Shown piece after piece: positions 17,007 through 24,706 of a DNA stretch of 54,171 nucleotides. Below the pieces are notes generated by a model. The model had not been told where the DNA came from, searched no databases, and was given only the letters and a program-made list of their open reading frames with translations. The DNA is from Granulicella sp. (GTDB lineage Bacteria > Acidobacteriota > Terriglobia > Terriglobales > Acidobacteriaceae). Location: NCBI GenBank assembly GCA_003138795.1, contig PLHC01000062.1, forward strand, positions 95,410 through 149,580. Reading direction: 5' to 3'. The translations under genes and the position numbers were made by a program. Position 1 is the stretch's first letter, and each line of letters opens with the position of its first letter.

Positions 17007-17930
17007 ATGAATGATGTGAATCAAAAGAACCTCAGAGACACTTTCACCGCCTATCTGCCGCTGCCGGCAGACACGGAGTCGCACCTCAAGGCGGCGCTGG
17101 AACGCGTGCTGCATAATCCCGGCAGCCTGGTTCGGCCCCAAATCGTCAGGAAGATGTTCGCAGCGTATGGCTTGCCCGCACAGCAGGCCACCGAGTTGGG
17201 AATCGCGCTGGAATACTTCCATACAGCCTCGCTACTGCTCGATGACCTCCCCTGCATGGATGACGCGATCGAACGTCGCAGCGCGCTTTGTATTCATATC
17301 GAGTTTGGCGAAGCCGAAGCAATTTTGGCCGCACTTGCCCTCGTCAACCGGGCGTACGGTCTCACGTGGAGGGCTGTCTCAGGCTGCGGGCAGGGTCGTG
17401 AGGCACACGCACTCGCTTATATCGAGCAGTATCTCGGCGTAGGGGGACTGCTGAATGGTCAGAGCATGGACTTGAATTACCCGTCACTCAGCCGCGATCA
17501 CAAGACGACCGAACAGACTGCCATGGGGAAGACGGTCTCGCTGATCCGGCTCACACTCACCCTGCCGGGCATCCTGGGCGATGCTTCGGCCGCCGAGTTA
17601 CAACTCCTCGAGCGCGTCGCAATCTGCTGGGGCCTCAGCTATCAGATCGTCGATGATCTGAAAGACGTGCTGCAGAGTCCTGCTGAGAGCGGCAAGACGG
17701 TCTCTCGCGATATTTCTCTGGGACGTCCGAATATTGCACTAGCTATTGGCATAGCCGATGCTGTTGAGCGACTTACACGTCTCATCAGCATTGGCGACTG
17801 GATGCTGCGGCGTCTCGTTGGCCTGCGACCAGGAGTCGCATTCCTACAGGATCTACGTGGCCAATTGAACCAGGAGGCCGCTGAAATGATCGCCAATGCC
17901 TGCGAGAGCTCCGTTCAAGGAGCAGCATGA
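17007..17930 (+). CDS. CrtE-like geranylgeranyl (polyprenyl) diphosphate synthase
   Basis: This protein has about 307 residues from ATG 17007 (GGAG six bases upstream); a start 33 bases earlier lacks a good ribosome site. The first Asp-rich motif is HTASLLLDDLPCMDD (Asp79, Asp80, Asp85), very like CrtE GGPP synthases; the second is VDDLKD (about 217-222). A small Ala lies five residues before the first motif, where farnesyl synthases carry an aromatic that stops chain growth, so C20 or longer products are expected. The usual R-R-G after the first motif reads RRSA. It opens the operon and overlaps the ABC permease by four bases. Confidence 0.82.
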   Translation: MNDVNQKNLRDTFTAYLPLPADTESHLKAALERVLHNPGSLVRPQIVRKMFAAYGLPAQQATELGIALEYFHTASLLLDDLPCMDDAIERRSALCIHIEFGEAEAILAALALVNRAYGLTWRAVSGCGQGREAHALAYIEQYLGVGGLLNGQSMDLNYPSLSRDHKTTEQTAMGKTVSLIRLTLTLPGILGDASAAELQLLERVAICWGLSYQIVDDLKDVLQSPAESGKTVSRDISLGRPNIALAIGIADAVERLTRLISIGDWMLRRLVGLRPGVAFLQDLRGQLNQEAAEMIANACESSVQGAA

Positions 17931-19039
17931 TTTTCCTCAAGCTGATCTTCACCAATCTACTGCGGCACCGCATCCGTTCACTGATCAGCATCGCCGGCAT
18001 CGCCTTCAGTGTCGCTGCAATGCTCACCATCGTAACTATCTTGCAGGGTGCCGTCGGCATGTTCTCCGGCATTCTTTCCAGCGACAGCGAGATCATCGTC
18101 TTCGAGCGCAATGTCTCTGACCTTTTCTTCAGCAATGTCCCCGCAGACGCAGTAGCGGAGATAGCATCCTGGCCCATCGTCCAGCACGCAGACCCCGTTC
18201 TCTTTGGCATCGTCTCCAGTTCCGACCACCCGATCATCACCTGCTTTGGCATTACGCCCTCGGACGCACGCCTGCGCAAGGCCACGTGGCTCACGGGTGA
18301 CAGCGCAAACTTCGCCAAACACAGCGATGACGTGGTATTGGGCGAACGCGCGGCAGAGTTTCTGCATGCGACTCTGGGCAACTTTGTTGCCATCGGTCAC
18401 GGCACCTTCCATGTCATCGGCATCGTGAAGACGGCCAATGGCTTTGAAGACGGCGGTGTCTTCATGCCCCTCAGCTCCGCGCAGAGTTTCTTTCACAAGG
18501 AGGGTTCATCCTCAGTGATCACCATCAAGTTGCATGACAAGAAAGATGCAGCAGAGTTCAAGAGCATGGTGAAGGCGAAATTTCCGACCCTGATAGGTCT
18601 CGAAGACGAAGAGTTCACTCGCTCCTATTCGCAATTCAAAATTCTCAAGGCGACAGCCTGGGCTGTCGGAGGCTGCGGGCTCCTGCTTGGCGGCCTCGGC
18701 GTTGCCAACACGATGATTATGTCGGTCTTCACGCGCATCCGCGAGATTGCAATCCTGCGCGTCAGCGGTTTTTCAAACCTGCAGATTGCCGGCATGATCT
18801 TTGGCGAGTCTGCTCTCGTCTCAGTCCTCGGCGCCGTATCAGGCTTGTTGATAGGCTCCGCCTTTCTCTTCACCCTCAAGCTCGTTCCCGCGCTCCACGG
18901 GTACGTCGATGTCACAATCCAGGCAGTCGTTGTGCTTATCGTGATTGTTCTGGCGCTGCTGACCGGCGTTGCGGGAGCGCTTTACCCGGCCATCTACGCT
19001 ATGCGTATTCGCGCGGTGGAGGCGCTACGCTTCGAATGA
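17927..19039 (+). CDS. FtsX/MacB-type ABC transporter permease
   Basis: This 370-residue permease has one N-terminal membrane helix (about 17-40), a large periplasmic domain (about 41-240) and three C-terminal helices (about 245-270, 290-320, 330-355), the MacB/LolE topology. The typical sequence MSVFTRIREIAILRVSGFS (about 265-283) is the coupling region. These transporters extrude lipoproteins, lipids or peptides, or act as mechanotransmitters. Both ends overlap neighbours by ATGA-type junctions (17927-17930 and 19036-19039). No adaptor (MacA-like) gene is in the operon. Confidence 0.83.
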   Translation: MIFLKLIFTNLLRHRIRSLISIAGIAFSVAAMLTIVTILQGAVGMFSGILSSDSEIIVFERNVSDLFFSNVPADAVAEIASWPIVQHADPVLFGIVSSSDHPIITCFGITPSDARLRKATWLTGDSANFAKHSDDVVLGERAAEFLHATLGNFVAIGHGTFHVIGIVKTANGFEDGGVFMPLSSAQSFFHKEGSSSVITIKLHDKKDAAEFKSMVKAKFPTLIGLEDEEFTRSYSQFKILKATAWAVGGCGLLLGGLGVANTMIMSVFTRIREIAILRVSGFSNLQIAGMIFGESALVSVLGAVSGLLIGSAFLFTLKLVPALHGYVDVTIQAVVVLIVIVLALLTGVAGALYPAIYAMRIRAVEALRFE

Positions 19040-19743
19040 CAACCTCGATTCAAGAAGAATCCAGCCAGACACGCCTTGTCCTGCGCGCTACCGATGTTTG
19101 GAAGAGCTACGATGATGGCGCCATCAGCGTATTGAAGGGCGTCAACTTTGAAGCAATCCAAGGCCAGACCGTCGCGCTATGCGGCCCATCAGGCTGTGGC
19201 AAAAGTACGCTGTTGCACCTTCTTGGAGGGCTTGATGAACCCGACCGCGGCCACATATCGGTCAATGGCGTCGAGCTCCATCGCCATCGCAGTCGATTGC
19301 ATCTGCTGCGCCATGAGATTGGCTTCGTCTTCCAGATGCACAACCTCATTCCCGATCTCACGCTCGAAGAAAACTGTCTGATTCCCACGGTGGCCGCGGG
19401 CGTCGACCGCCAAACAGCTCGTGCCCGTCTAAAGCTGCTCACCGATAGTACCGGTCTAAGTCACCGTCTCCACAACCGGATTCAGAAGCTCTCCGGCGGA
19501 GAGCGCCAGCGCACAGCACTATGCCGCGCTCTGATGAACAGCCCGCGCATCCTGCTCGCCGACGAGCCCACCGGCTCCCTCGACGAGGGCACCAGCACGA
19601 CCGTCTTTCAACTACTTCTCGATATCGCCGCAACCGAAGGTGTAACCCTGGTGATGGCAACGCACGACCGTGCGCTCGCCGAACAATGCGACCGACTCGT
19701 CGAGATGCATGATGGGAGGATTCGTGAGCCTGAGTCTATCTAG
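19036..19743 (+). CDS. LolD/MacB-type ABC transporter ATPase
   Basis: This 235-residue ATPase has Walker A GPSGCGKST (about 52-60), signature LSGGERQRTALCRAL, an intact Walker B LLADEPTGSLD with the catalytic Glu, and H-loop MATHD. It is cut for pairing with the FtsX-like permease just upstream, whose stop it overlaps. A Shine-Dalgarno GGGAGGA inside its 3' end drives the next gene, so the complex is co-expressed with the oxidase-like protein. Confidence 0.9.
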   Translation: MTTSIQEESSQTRLVLRATDVWKSYDDGAISVLKGVNFEAIQGQTVALCGPSGCGKSTLLHLLGGLDEPDRGHISVNGVELHRHRSRLHLLRHEIGFVFQMHNLIPDLTLEENCLIPTVAAGVDRQTARARLKLLTDSTGLSHRLHNRIQKLSGGERQRTALCRALMNSPRILLADEPTGSLDEGTSTTVFQLLLDIAATEGVTLVMATHDRALAEQCDRLVEMHDGRIREPESI

Positions 19744-21130
19744 CGCCGTCACATTCGCACCGCCTCAGGACCCTGCGGTCGAGCGGCCGCTCAATGCTCC
19801 AGAACTCAATGCTCCACGAATTACCACATCCAGCGCACCCCAGGTCTTCGCCTTCGCCGCGTGGCATAGCCTCGCATGGCTTGTCTTCGCCAATGCAATC
19901 GGCGTGCTTCTCGCAGCAATGCTCCTTATCCCCAGCCTCAATGGCTTATTCGACGCCTGGACCTACGGTCGCTGGATGCCGGTTCACCTGAACCTGCAGC
20001 TTTACGGCTGGAGTAGTTTGCCGTTGCTCGCCTTTCTCTTCAAGGTGTACGCAGTCGATCGCGAGCCAGTTGCGGCCTGGAGTCGCCCGGTTCTCTGGGT
20101 TTGGTCTTCGGCACTGGCCATCGGCTCAGTCACGTGGATCACCGGCCACTCCAGCGGCAAACTGTTTCTCGATTGGACTGGATACTCCCGAGTGCTCTTC
20201 CCGCTCGCGATCCTGGCCACCTGGATGCTACTGGCCTACGCGCTCATCCGTTCCTGGAATGGTCCTGAGTACGCATCACCCCTGGCCCGCGCCGGAAAGA
20301 TCATCGGGCTTGCCCTTCTGTTTGCTGTCCCGCTCCTTCTATACATCTCTGCCAGCCCCACCCTCTATCCGCCGATCAATCCCGACACGGGCGGTCCCAC
20401 CGGAGCCAGCCAGCTTGAATCCACGCTCGTCACCATCGCGATCCTGCTAGTGCTTCCCTTCGGTCTCACGCGGCGTAAAGCCACTCGCTCATGGCCGCTC
20501 ACCGTCTCCTGGACCGTCTTCTTCGCAGAGTCTATTCTTTGCCTCGGGCTCGGCCGAGCAGACGTGAGCCACCATCGCCCCACGCAATACATCAGCCTTG
20601 GCAGCCTGCTCGTGTGGATCCCGCTCATCCCCACCTACTTCGCCGCCTTCGAGTGGCACCCCAACACGCGGCGCTGGCGCATCGCCTTTCTGTGCTGGTG
20701 GTCGTTGCTCATTCCTACCGGCTGGGCTCTATTCCTGCCCGGCATACTAGACCACTTCAAGTTCACCGATGGACTCGTCGGCCATTCCCTGCTCTCCATG
20801 GCCGGCTTCGTCACCGCCCTCCTCATCTTCGTGATGGTCCAGCTGCTTGGCGAAGGCGGATGGATCTTCAATGGAACGTGGTCATTCTATGTTTGGAACC
20901 TGAGCGTCCTTGCCTACGTGCTGCTGATGTCTGTAGCCGGATGGCAAGAGGGTTCGCATCCTGCCTTCGCGATCGTCCCCGGCACCGCTCGCAACATCAT
21001 CTATGCCTTGCGCTTACTGGTTGGCGTTTTAATGTTTATCGCCTCAGCAGATTGGCTGATCGATGCATCGAAGCTGCTTCGCGAGCCAGCCTACGCGCAA
21101 ATCCCCAACGCCAGGAGCCAGATCCGATGA
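19724..21130 (+). CDS. Divergent haem-copper oxidase subunit I-like (CcoN-like) membrane protein
   Basis: The chosen start is GTG 19724, placed four bases after GGGAGG; an ATG 54 bases upstream lacks such a site. The 468 residues include about 12 hydrophobic helices. MPVHLNLQLYGW (His88) matches the helix II low-spin haem ligand region of CcoN, GRADVSHHRPTQ (His283-His284) matches the CuB His pair, and KFTDGLVGHSLLSMAG (His354) matches helix X. However, the second helix X His is Leu/Ser, and the helix VI CuB His-Tyr region (TGGPTGASQLESTLVTI) has no His. It is thus CcoN-related but may not bind a full binuclear centre. It overlaps its neighbours in the operon. Confidence 0.65.
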   Translation: MSLSLSSAVTFAPPQDPAVERPLNAPELNAPRITTSSAPQVFAFAAWHSLAWLVFANAIGVLLAAMLLIPSLNGLFDAWTYGRWMPVHLNLQLYGWSSLPLLAFLFKVYAVDREPVAAWSRPVLWVWSSALAIGSVTWITGHSSGKLFLDWTGYSRVLFPLAILATWMLLAYALIRSWNGPEYASPLARAGKIIGLALLFAVPLLLYISASPTLYPPINPDTGGPTGASQLESTLVTIAILLVLPFGLTRRKATRSWPLTVSWTVFFAESILCLGLGRADVSHHRPTQYISLGSLLVWIPLIPTYFAAFEWHPNTRRWRIAFLCWWSLLIPTGWALFLPGILDHFKFTDGLVGHSLLSMAGFVTALLIFVMVQLLGEGGWIFNGTWSFYVWNLSVLAYVLLMSVAGWQEGSHPAFAIVPGTARNIIYALRLLVGVLMFIASADWLIDASKLLREPAYAQIPNARSQIR

Positions 21131-21537
21131 AGCGTCGCCTGCTCTTCGCCTACCAGATCCTCACCGGATTGTCCGACACCTCGACCGGACTTCTGCTGAT
21201 CGCTGCACCTGCGCTGACGCTGCGTCTCATGCATCTGCACGCGGTCGCAGACACGCTTCCCTTCCTCTCCTACATCGGCGCCTTCGTGCTCTCCGTCGGC
21301 CTCGCGTGTCTCTACGGAGCTCTGCTCACCACGCGTCCAGTCTTCACGGCGAAGCTCGAAGCAGTCTGGCTGCTCACCGCAATCACGCGCGGCATCGTCG
21401 CCATCTTTGTCGTCTCAAAGGTCGCGACTGGCGCACTCGAAACAGGATGGGTCACCGTCGCTATCTCCGACGGCGCGTTGGCGCTCCTGCAGATCATCGG
21501 CCTCGCCCGAGGATGGTTGAGCGATGCCGCAGAGTAA
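21127..21537 (+). CDS. Four-helix membrane protein of unknown function
   Basis: This 136-residue protein has four predicted membrane helices (about 7-30, 43-65, 73-95 and 105-128) and starts with MKRRLLFAYQ. The ATGA overlap with the oxidase-like gene fixes the start at 21127. It has no Cys, and its only His residues sit in LMHLHAV (about residues 36-40) between helices 1 and 2. I do not recognise a family. The position suggests an accessory subunit or assembly factor of the redox complex. It overlaps the next gene by 14 bases. Confidence 0.72.
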   Translation: MKRRLLFAYQILTGLSDTSTGLLLIAAPALTLRLMHLHAVADTLPFLSYIGAFVLSVGLACLYGALLTTRPVFTAKLEAVWLLTAITRGIVAIFVVSKVATGALETGWVTVAISDGALALLQIIGLARGWLSDAAE

Positions 21538-23467
21538 CCAACGCGTAGCTGGGTGGCGCGGTGTCTCGCTCGTCGCCATCACCTATGTCTACTTCCTGAT
21601 CTTCGCGCAGTTCGCATTCCTCAAGCGCCTCACCGAACTCAGCATCGCTGACGCACATCTAAAGGCGGTCATGGCGGCGATGGCCTTCGGCGGCATTCTC
21701 TTCAGCCTGCTCACTCCGCGCACAAACCTTCTCCGCTCGCCACGACTCCGCCTACAGGCAGGTCTCGCGCTCTGTGCCGCGGCAGCTCTGCTTACGCTGC
21801 TTCCACTCGTCCTCCCCGCCAGCATCGCGGTTGCCTTCCTCATCGGCAGCGGGCTGGGCATCCTCACCGTCACCCTCGTCACGCACCTGCGTTCATGGCT
21901 GGGAACTGGGAGCCCTCTCCTCAAGGTCGGCATCGGCACCGGCCTCGGCTATCTCATCTGCAACTTCCCACCGCTCTTCACGGCCACACCAGCCGCGCAA
22001 GCGCTCACCGCTGCAGCGCTGTGTCTTGCGGCCATCGCGATCGCCTCAAAGACCACCCCGGACACTCCCCCCGAGGGCACGCCGGCCCTGCAATCGACGA
22101 TCTCTTTTCCTCAAGTGCTGATCTGCTTCACCGCGCTCATCTGGCTCGACTCCGCCGCCTTCTTCATCATCCAGGGCACGCCCGCGCTCAAGGCCGGCAC
22201 CTGGGAGGGCACAGCACATCTCTGGATCAACGGGCTCCTCCATCTCGTTGCCGCGGTGGCCAGCGCGTGGCTGCTGCGCCGCCGCGGACTCTCATCGACA
22301 CTCTCGCTGGCTTTCCTTGCTCTGGCCTGCGCGTGCCTGCTCCTACTCGACCCACACTGTGTTCCAATCGCCTCGCTTTTTTATCCCATCGGCGTGTCGC
22401 TCTACTCGGTTGCACTGGTCGCCTACCCCTCCCTGCTCGCCCCAGCTTCCTCCACCGGCGAGCGCGGCCGCAAAGCCGGATGGATCTACGCTATTGGCGG
22501 GTGGTTCGGTTCCGCGATGGGTATCGGCATGGGGCAAAACCTCGGCCACATCCCACCGTTCTTCCTACTCTTGGCCGGCGCTCTCGTATTGACGCCACAA
22601 ATCGCTGCCCTGCTCCGCAGCCGTCGGCGTGAGTTGATCGCAACCGCTGTTGTCCTCCTCGCAGCACTCGGCATCTGGCGCACAGTCGCTGCTCTCAGCC
22701 CCAAACCGCCTGTGCTCACACAGGTCGAGCGCGGTCGGCAGGTCTACATCTCCGAAGGCTGCATCAACTGCCACTCGCAGTACGTTCGTCCGAACACCGC
22801 CGACGTCCTGATGTGGGGGCCGGCGCAGACCATCGACGACCTCCGGAGCGAGCGCCCACCGCTCATCGGCAATCGCCGCCAGGGGCCGGACCTATCCGAG
22901 GTTGGCAGCCGCCGCTCACCATTGTGGTTCAAGGCCCATTTCTACGCGCCCTCACAGATCAACCACGCCTCGTTCATGCCCTCCTACGCCTACCTGTTTC
23001 GCAGCCAGCCGGGCACCCAAAACCAGGGCGCCGACCTCATCGCCTATCTCCAGAGCCTCCAGGATCAGGGCGTAGAGCACCTGCTCGTCGAACGTGCCTG
23101 GCATCCCTCCGCCGCGGATTTCGCTGGCGCGAGCGCAAAGCACGGGTCTCGACTCTTCACCACCTACTGTGCCACCTGCCACGCATCTGGCGGTCAAACG
23201 CGTGCAGCGTGGCGAAGCAGCTTTCGAAGACTCCCGCCAGACCTGTCCGTAGGTCCTCTGCAAGACCTATCCGCCGCTGACTCGCCCGATCAACGCAGAG
23301 ATCGTCTCGCCCAGATCGTTAAGTTCGGAATACCCGGAACCGACATGGCGGGCCACGAATACCTCTCGGACAGAGACGTAGCTTCACTCAGTCTTTGGCT
23401 GCAGCAGACCATCGCACAGCCGCTTGCACCCTCAACCAACCCACTCTCTCCCGGAGAAACTCGATGA
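21524..23467 (+). CDS. MFS-like membrane domain fused to two CcoO/CcoP-type cytochrome c domains
   Basis: This 647-residue fusion has residues 1-390 as about 12 membrane helices resembling a major facilitator. Residues 397-515 form a CcoO-like cytochrome c: EGCINCHSQYVRP (Cys413, Cys416, His417), then GPDLSEVGSRRS and axial-Met candidate FMPSY (Met485). Residues 536-630 form a second, CcoP-like cytochrome c: YCATCHASGG (Cys549, Cys552, His553) with GTDMAG (Met608). The last membrane helix (about 371-390) would place both haems in the periplasm. The fusion joins a transporter-like domain to the electron-entry domains normally held by CcoO and CcoP. It is translationally coupled on both sides. 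Confidence 0.75.
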   Translation: MPQSNQRVAGWRGVSLVAITYVYFLIFAQFAFLKRLTELSIADAHLKAVMAAMAFGGILFSLLTPRTNLLRSPRLRLQAGLALCAAAALLTLLPLVLPASIAVAFLIGSGLGILTVTLVTHLRSWLGTGSPLLKVGIGTGLGYLICNFPPLFTATPAAQALTAAALCLAAIAIASKTTPDTPPEGTPALQSTISFPQVLICFTALIWLDSAAFFIIQGTPALKAGTWEGTAHLWINGLLHLVAAVASAWLLRRRGLSSTLSLAFLALACACLLLLDPHCVPIASLFYPIGVSLYSVALVAYPSLLAPASSTGERGRKAGWIYAIGGWFGSAMGIGMGQNLGHIPPFFLLLAGALVLTPQIAALLRSRRRELIATAVVLLAALGIWRTVAALSPKPPVLTQVERGRQVYISEGCINCHSQYVRPNTADVLMWGPAQTIDDLRSERPPLIGNRRQGPDLSEVGSRRSPLWFKAHFYAPSQINHASFMPSYAYLFRSQPGTQNQGADLIAYLQSLQDQGVEHLLVERAWHPSAADFAGASAKHGSRLFTTYCATCHASGGQTRAAWRSSFRRLPPDLSVGPLQDLSAADSPDQRRDRLAQIVKFGIPGTDMAGHEYLSDRDVASLSLWLQQTIAQPLAPSTNPLSPGETR

Positions 23468-24042
23468 AGACGATCGCACGCTCGCTCCTTGTTACGCTTC
23501 CCCTGCTCTGCGCTACCGTTGCGTTAGCCCAGCACCAGGCCCTCACGCTCAACCCGGACTCCAGTGACGTGAAGTTCACGTTAGCCAGCAATCATGACAC
23601 CACGAATGGCACATTCCATGTCGAAAAGGGCACCATCGACTTTGATCGCAACTCACTGAAGATGTCCGGATTGGTTGTTGTGGCGGCAGGCAGTGGCAAC
23701 ACCGGAAGTAGCGGCCGCGACAAGAAGATGACCACAGAAGTACTTGAGGCGGCGAAGTTTGCTGAGGTAACGTTTGTCCCCCAGAGCTATCAGGGCTCGA
23801 TCGCACCCGCCGGCGACTCCACCATTCAGGTCACCGGAATCTTCACCCTCCACGGCACGGCCCATGACCTCACGGTTCCGATGCAAATTCACATCGAGGG
23901 AGCCAGGTGCACCGCGAAGACCCACTTCGAAGTTCCCTTTGTTGAATGGGGTCTAAAGGATCCGAGCTGGTTCGTTCTCAAAGTGGCCAAACAGGCCGAC
24001 GTCGACCTCTCACTGGTTGGATCCCTTTCGCCGGCCAGCTAA
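23464..24042 (+). CDS. YceI-family periplasmic isoprenoid-binding protein
   Basis: This protein has about 192 residues from ATG 23464, overlapping the previous stop by four bases. A signal peptide covers 1-22 (MKTIARSLLV...ALAQ). The mature part is a YceI-like lipocalin fold, with SSDVKFTLAS, GTFHVEKGTIDFD, MTTEVLEAAKFAEVTFVP and a long C-terminal strand set (VTGIFTLHGTAHDLTVPM). YceI proteins are known to bind polyisoprenoids such as octaprenyl chains or quinones. With a GGPP synthase-like gene at the head of the same operon, it may carry the isoprenoid product or quinone to the membrane redox proteins. That is inference. Confidence 0.88.
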   Translation: MKTIARSLLVTLPLLCATVALAQHQALTLNPDSSDVKFTLASNHDTTNGTFHVEKGTIDFDRNSLKMSGLVVVAAGSGNTGSSGRDKKMTTEVLEAAKFAEVTFVPQSYQGSIAPAGDSTIQVTGIFTLHGTAHDLTVPMQIHIEGARCTAKTHFEVPFVEWGLKDPSWFVLKVAKQADVDLSLVGSLSPAS

Positions 24043-24189
24043 GACTGCTGGCACGATTCAGCAACGAAACAGGAAACGAGCCCGTAGCCGTCGCATCCAC
24101 CTGCCGCGCCTGCCGCGGATGGGCATAACCCCGACCGGGGACAACTTCCACGGTTGAAGCGCTGAATCGAGCAACGTCTGACGATAGCT

Positions 24190-24485
24190 GATCAGGAGTG
24201 GGCGATGGACTTCAGCGTCGATGGCTTGGCGACGGGAAGGATGGTGCGCATCCTGAGCGTGGTGGATGCGTACACACGCGAGTGCCTGGCGCTGGAGGCA
24301 ACACCAGCCTCAGCAGTGGCCGCGTAACGCGGGTGCTGGAGCGGCTGATCGGCGAGCGTAGTAGGCCAGAGGCGGTGCGCTCGGACAACGGTCCTGAGTT
24401 CACCTCCCTCCCTATGCTGGCTTGGTCGGAGGACTGGGAGGTCGGTCTGGTCTACATCCAGCCGGGCTGACCGATGCCAAACTCT
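24190..24485 (+). pseudogene. IS3-family transposase OrfB fragment (frameshifted remnant)
   Basis: The frame at 24193-24300 reads QEWAMDFSVDGL..RMVRILSVVDAYTRECLALEA, the first catalytic-Asp region of IS3-type (rve) transposases. A frameshift near 24300-24315 moves to a second frame with RVTRVLERLIGER and RSDNGPEFTS (second Asp). It ends at HIQPG-like text, where the expected Lys codon is TGA, shortly before the normal third acidic region. No intact orfA, end repeats or catalytic Glu was found. The bases 24043-24190 before it show nothing else. Confidence 0.72.
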
Positions 24486-24600
24486 GCTGCTTCATCGCCC
24501 CTCACCCCTGACCATAAGTCTTAATCAATCAGGGTGTGGACGGTGGACTTATGCAGAGATTCCTTAGATCCCAGTCATAACAGCAGATCCCTATTTTGGT

Positions 24601-24618
24601 AGGTGGCACGTGTCACCT
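24601..24618. promoter_or_regulatory. Near-perfect 18-bp palindrome upstream of the TonB receptor gene
   Basis: AGGTGGCACGTGTCACCT matches its own reverse complement at 16 of 18 positions. It lies about 90 bases before the receptor start and just upstream of a possible promoter at 24638-24666. Its size and symmetry suit a dimeric repressor or activator site; it could instead be a leftover end of the IS remnant. Confidence 0.4.
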
Positions 24619-24637
24619 GTCAGTAACACTTATGTGT

Positions 24638-24666
24638 TTGCATAGTGCTTCGTCTTTTTTTTATGA
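24638..24666 (+). promoter_or_regulatory. Weak sigma-70-like promoter for the TonB receptor gene
   Basis: TTGCAT (24638-24643) is followed after 17 bases by TTATGA (24661-24666), in an A/T-rich stretch with an eight-T run. It lies about 40 bases before the receptor ATG. The -10 box is poor, so this is only a candidate. Confidence 0.3.
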
Positions 24667-24706
24667 AACACAAGTATTCAAATCTAACGTTTCGAGGCAT
24701 TCTCCC

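Noticed and set aside
20491-21126. Extension of the four-helix protein upstream to a 348-codon frame
   Set aside because: The extra part lies within the oxidase-like gene in another frame and is Arg/His-rich; the ATGA overlap marks the true start.
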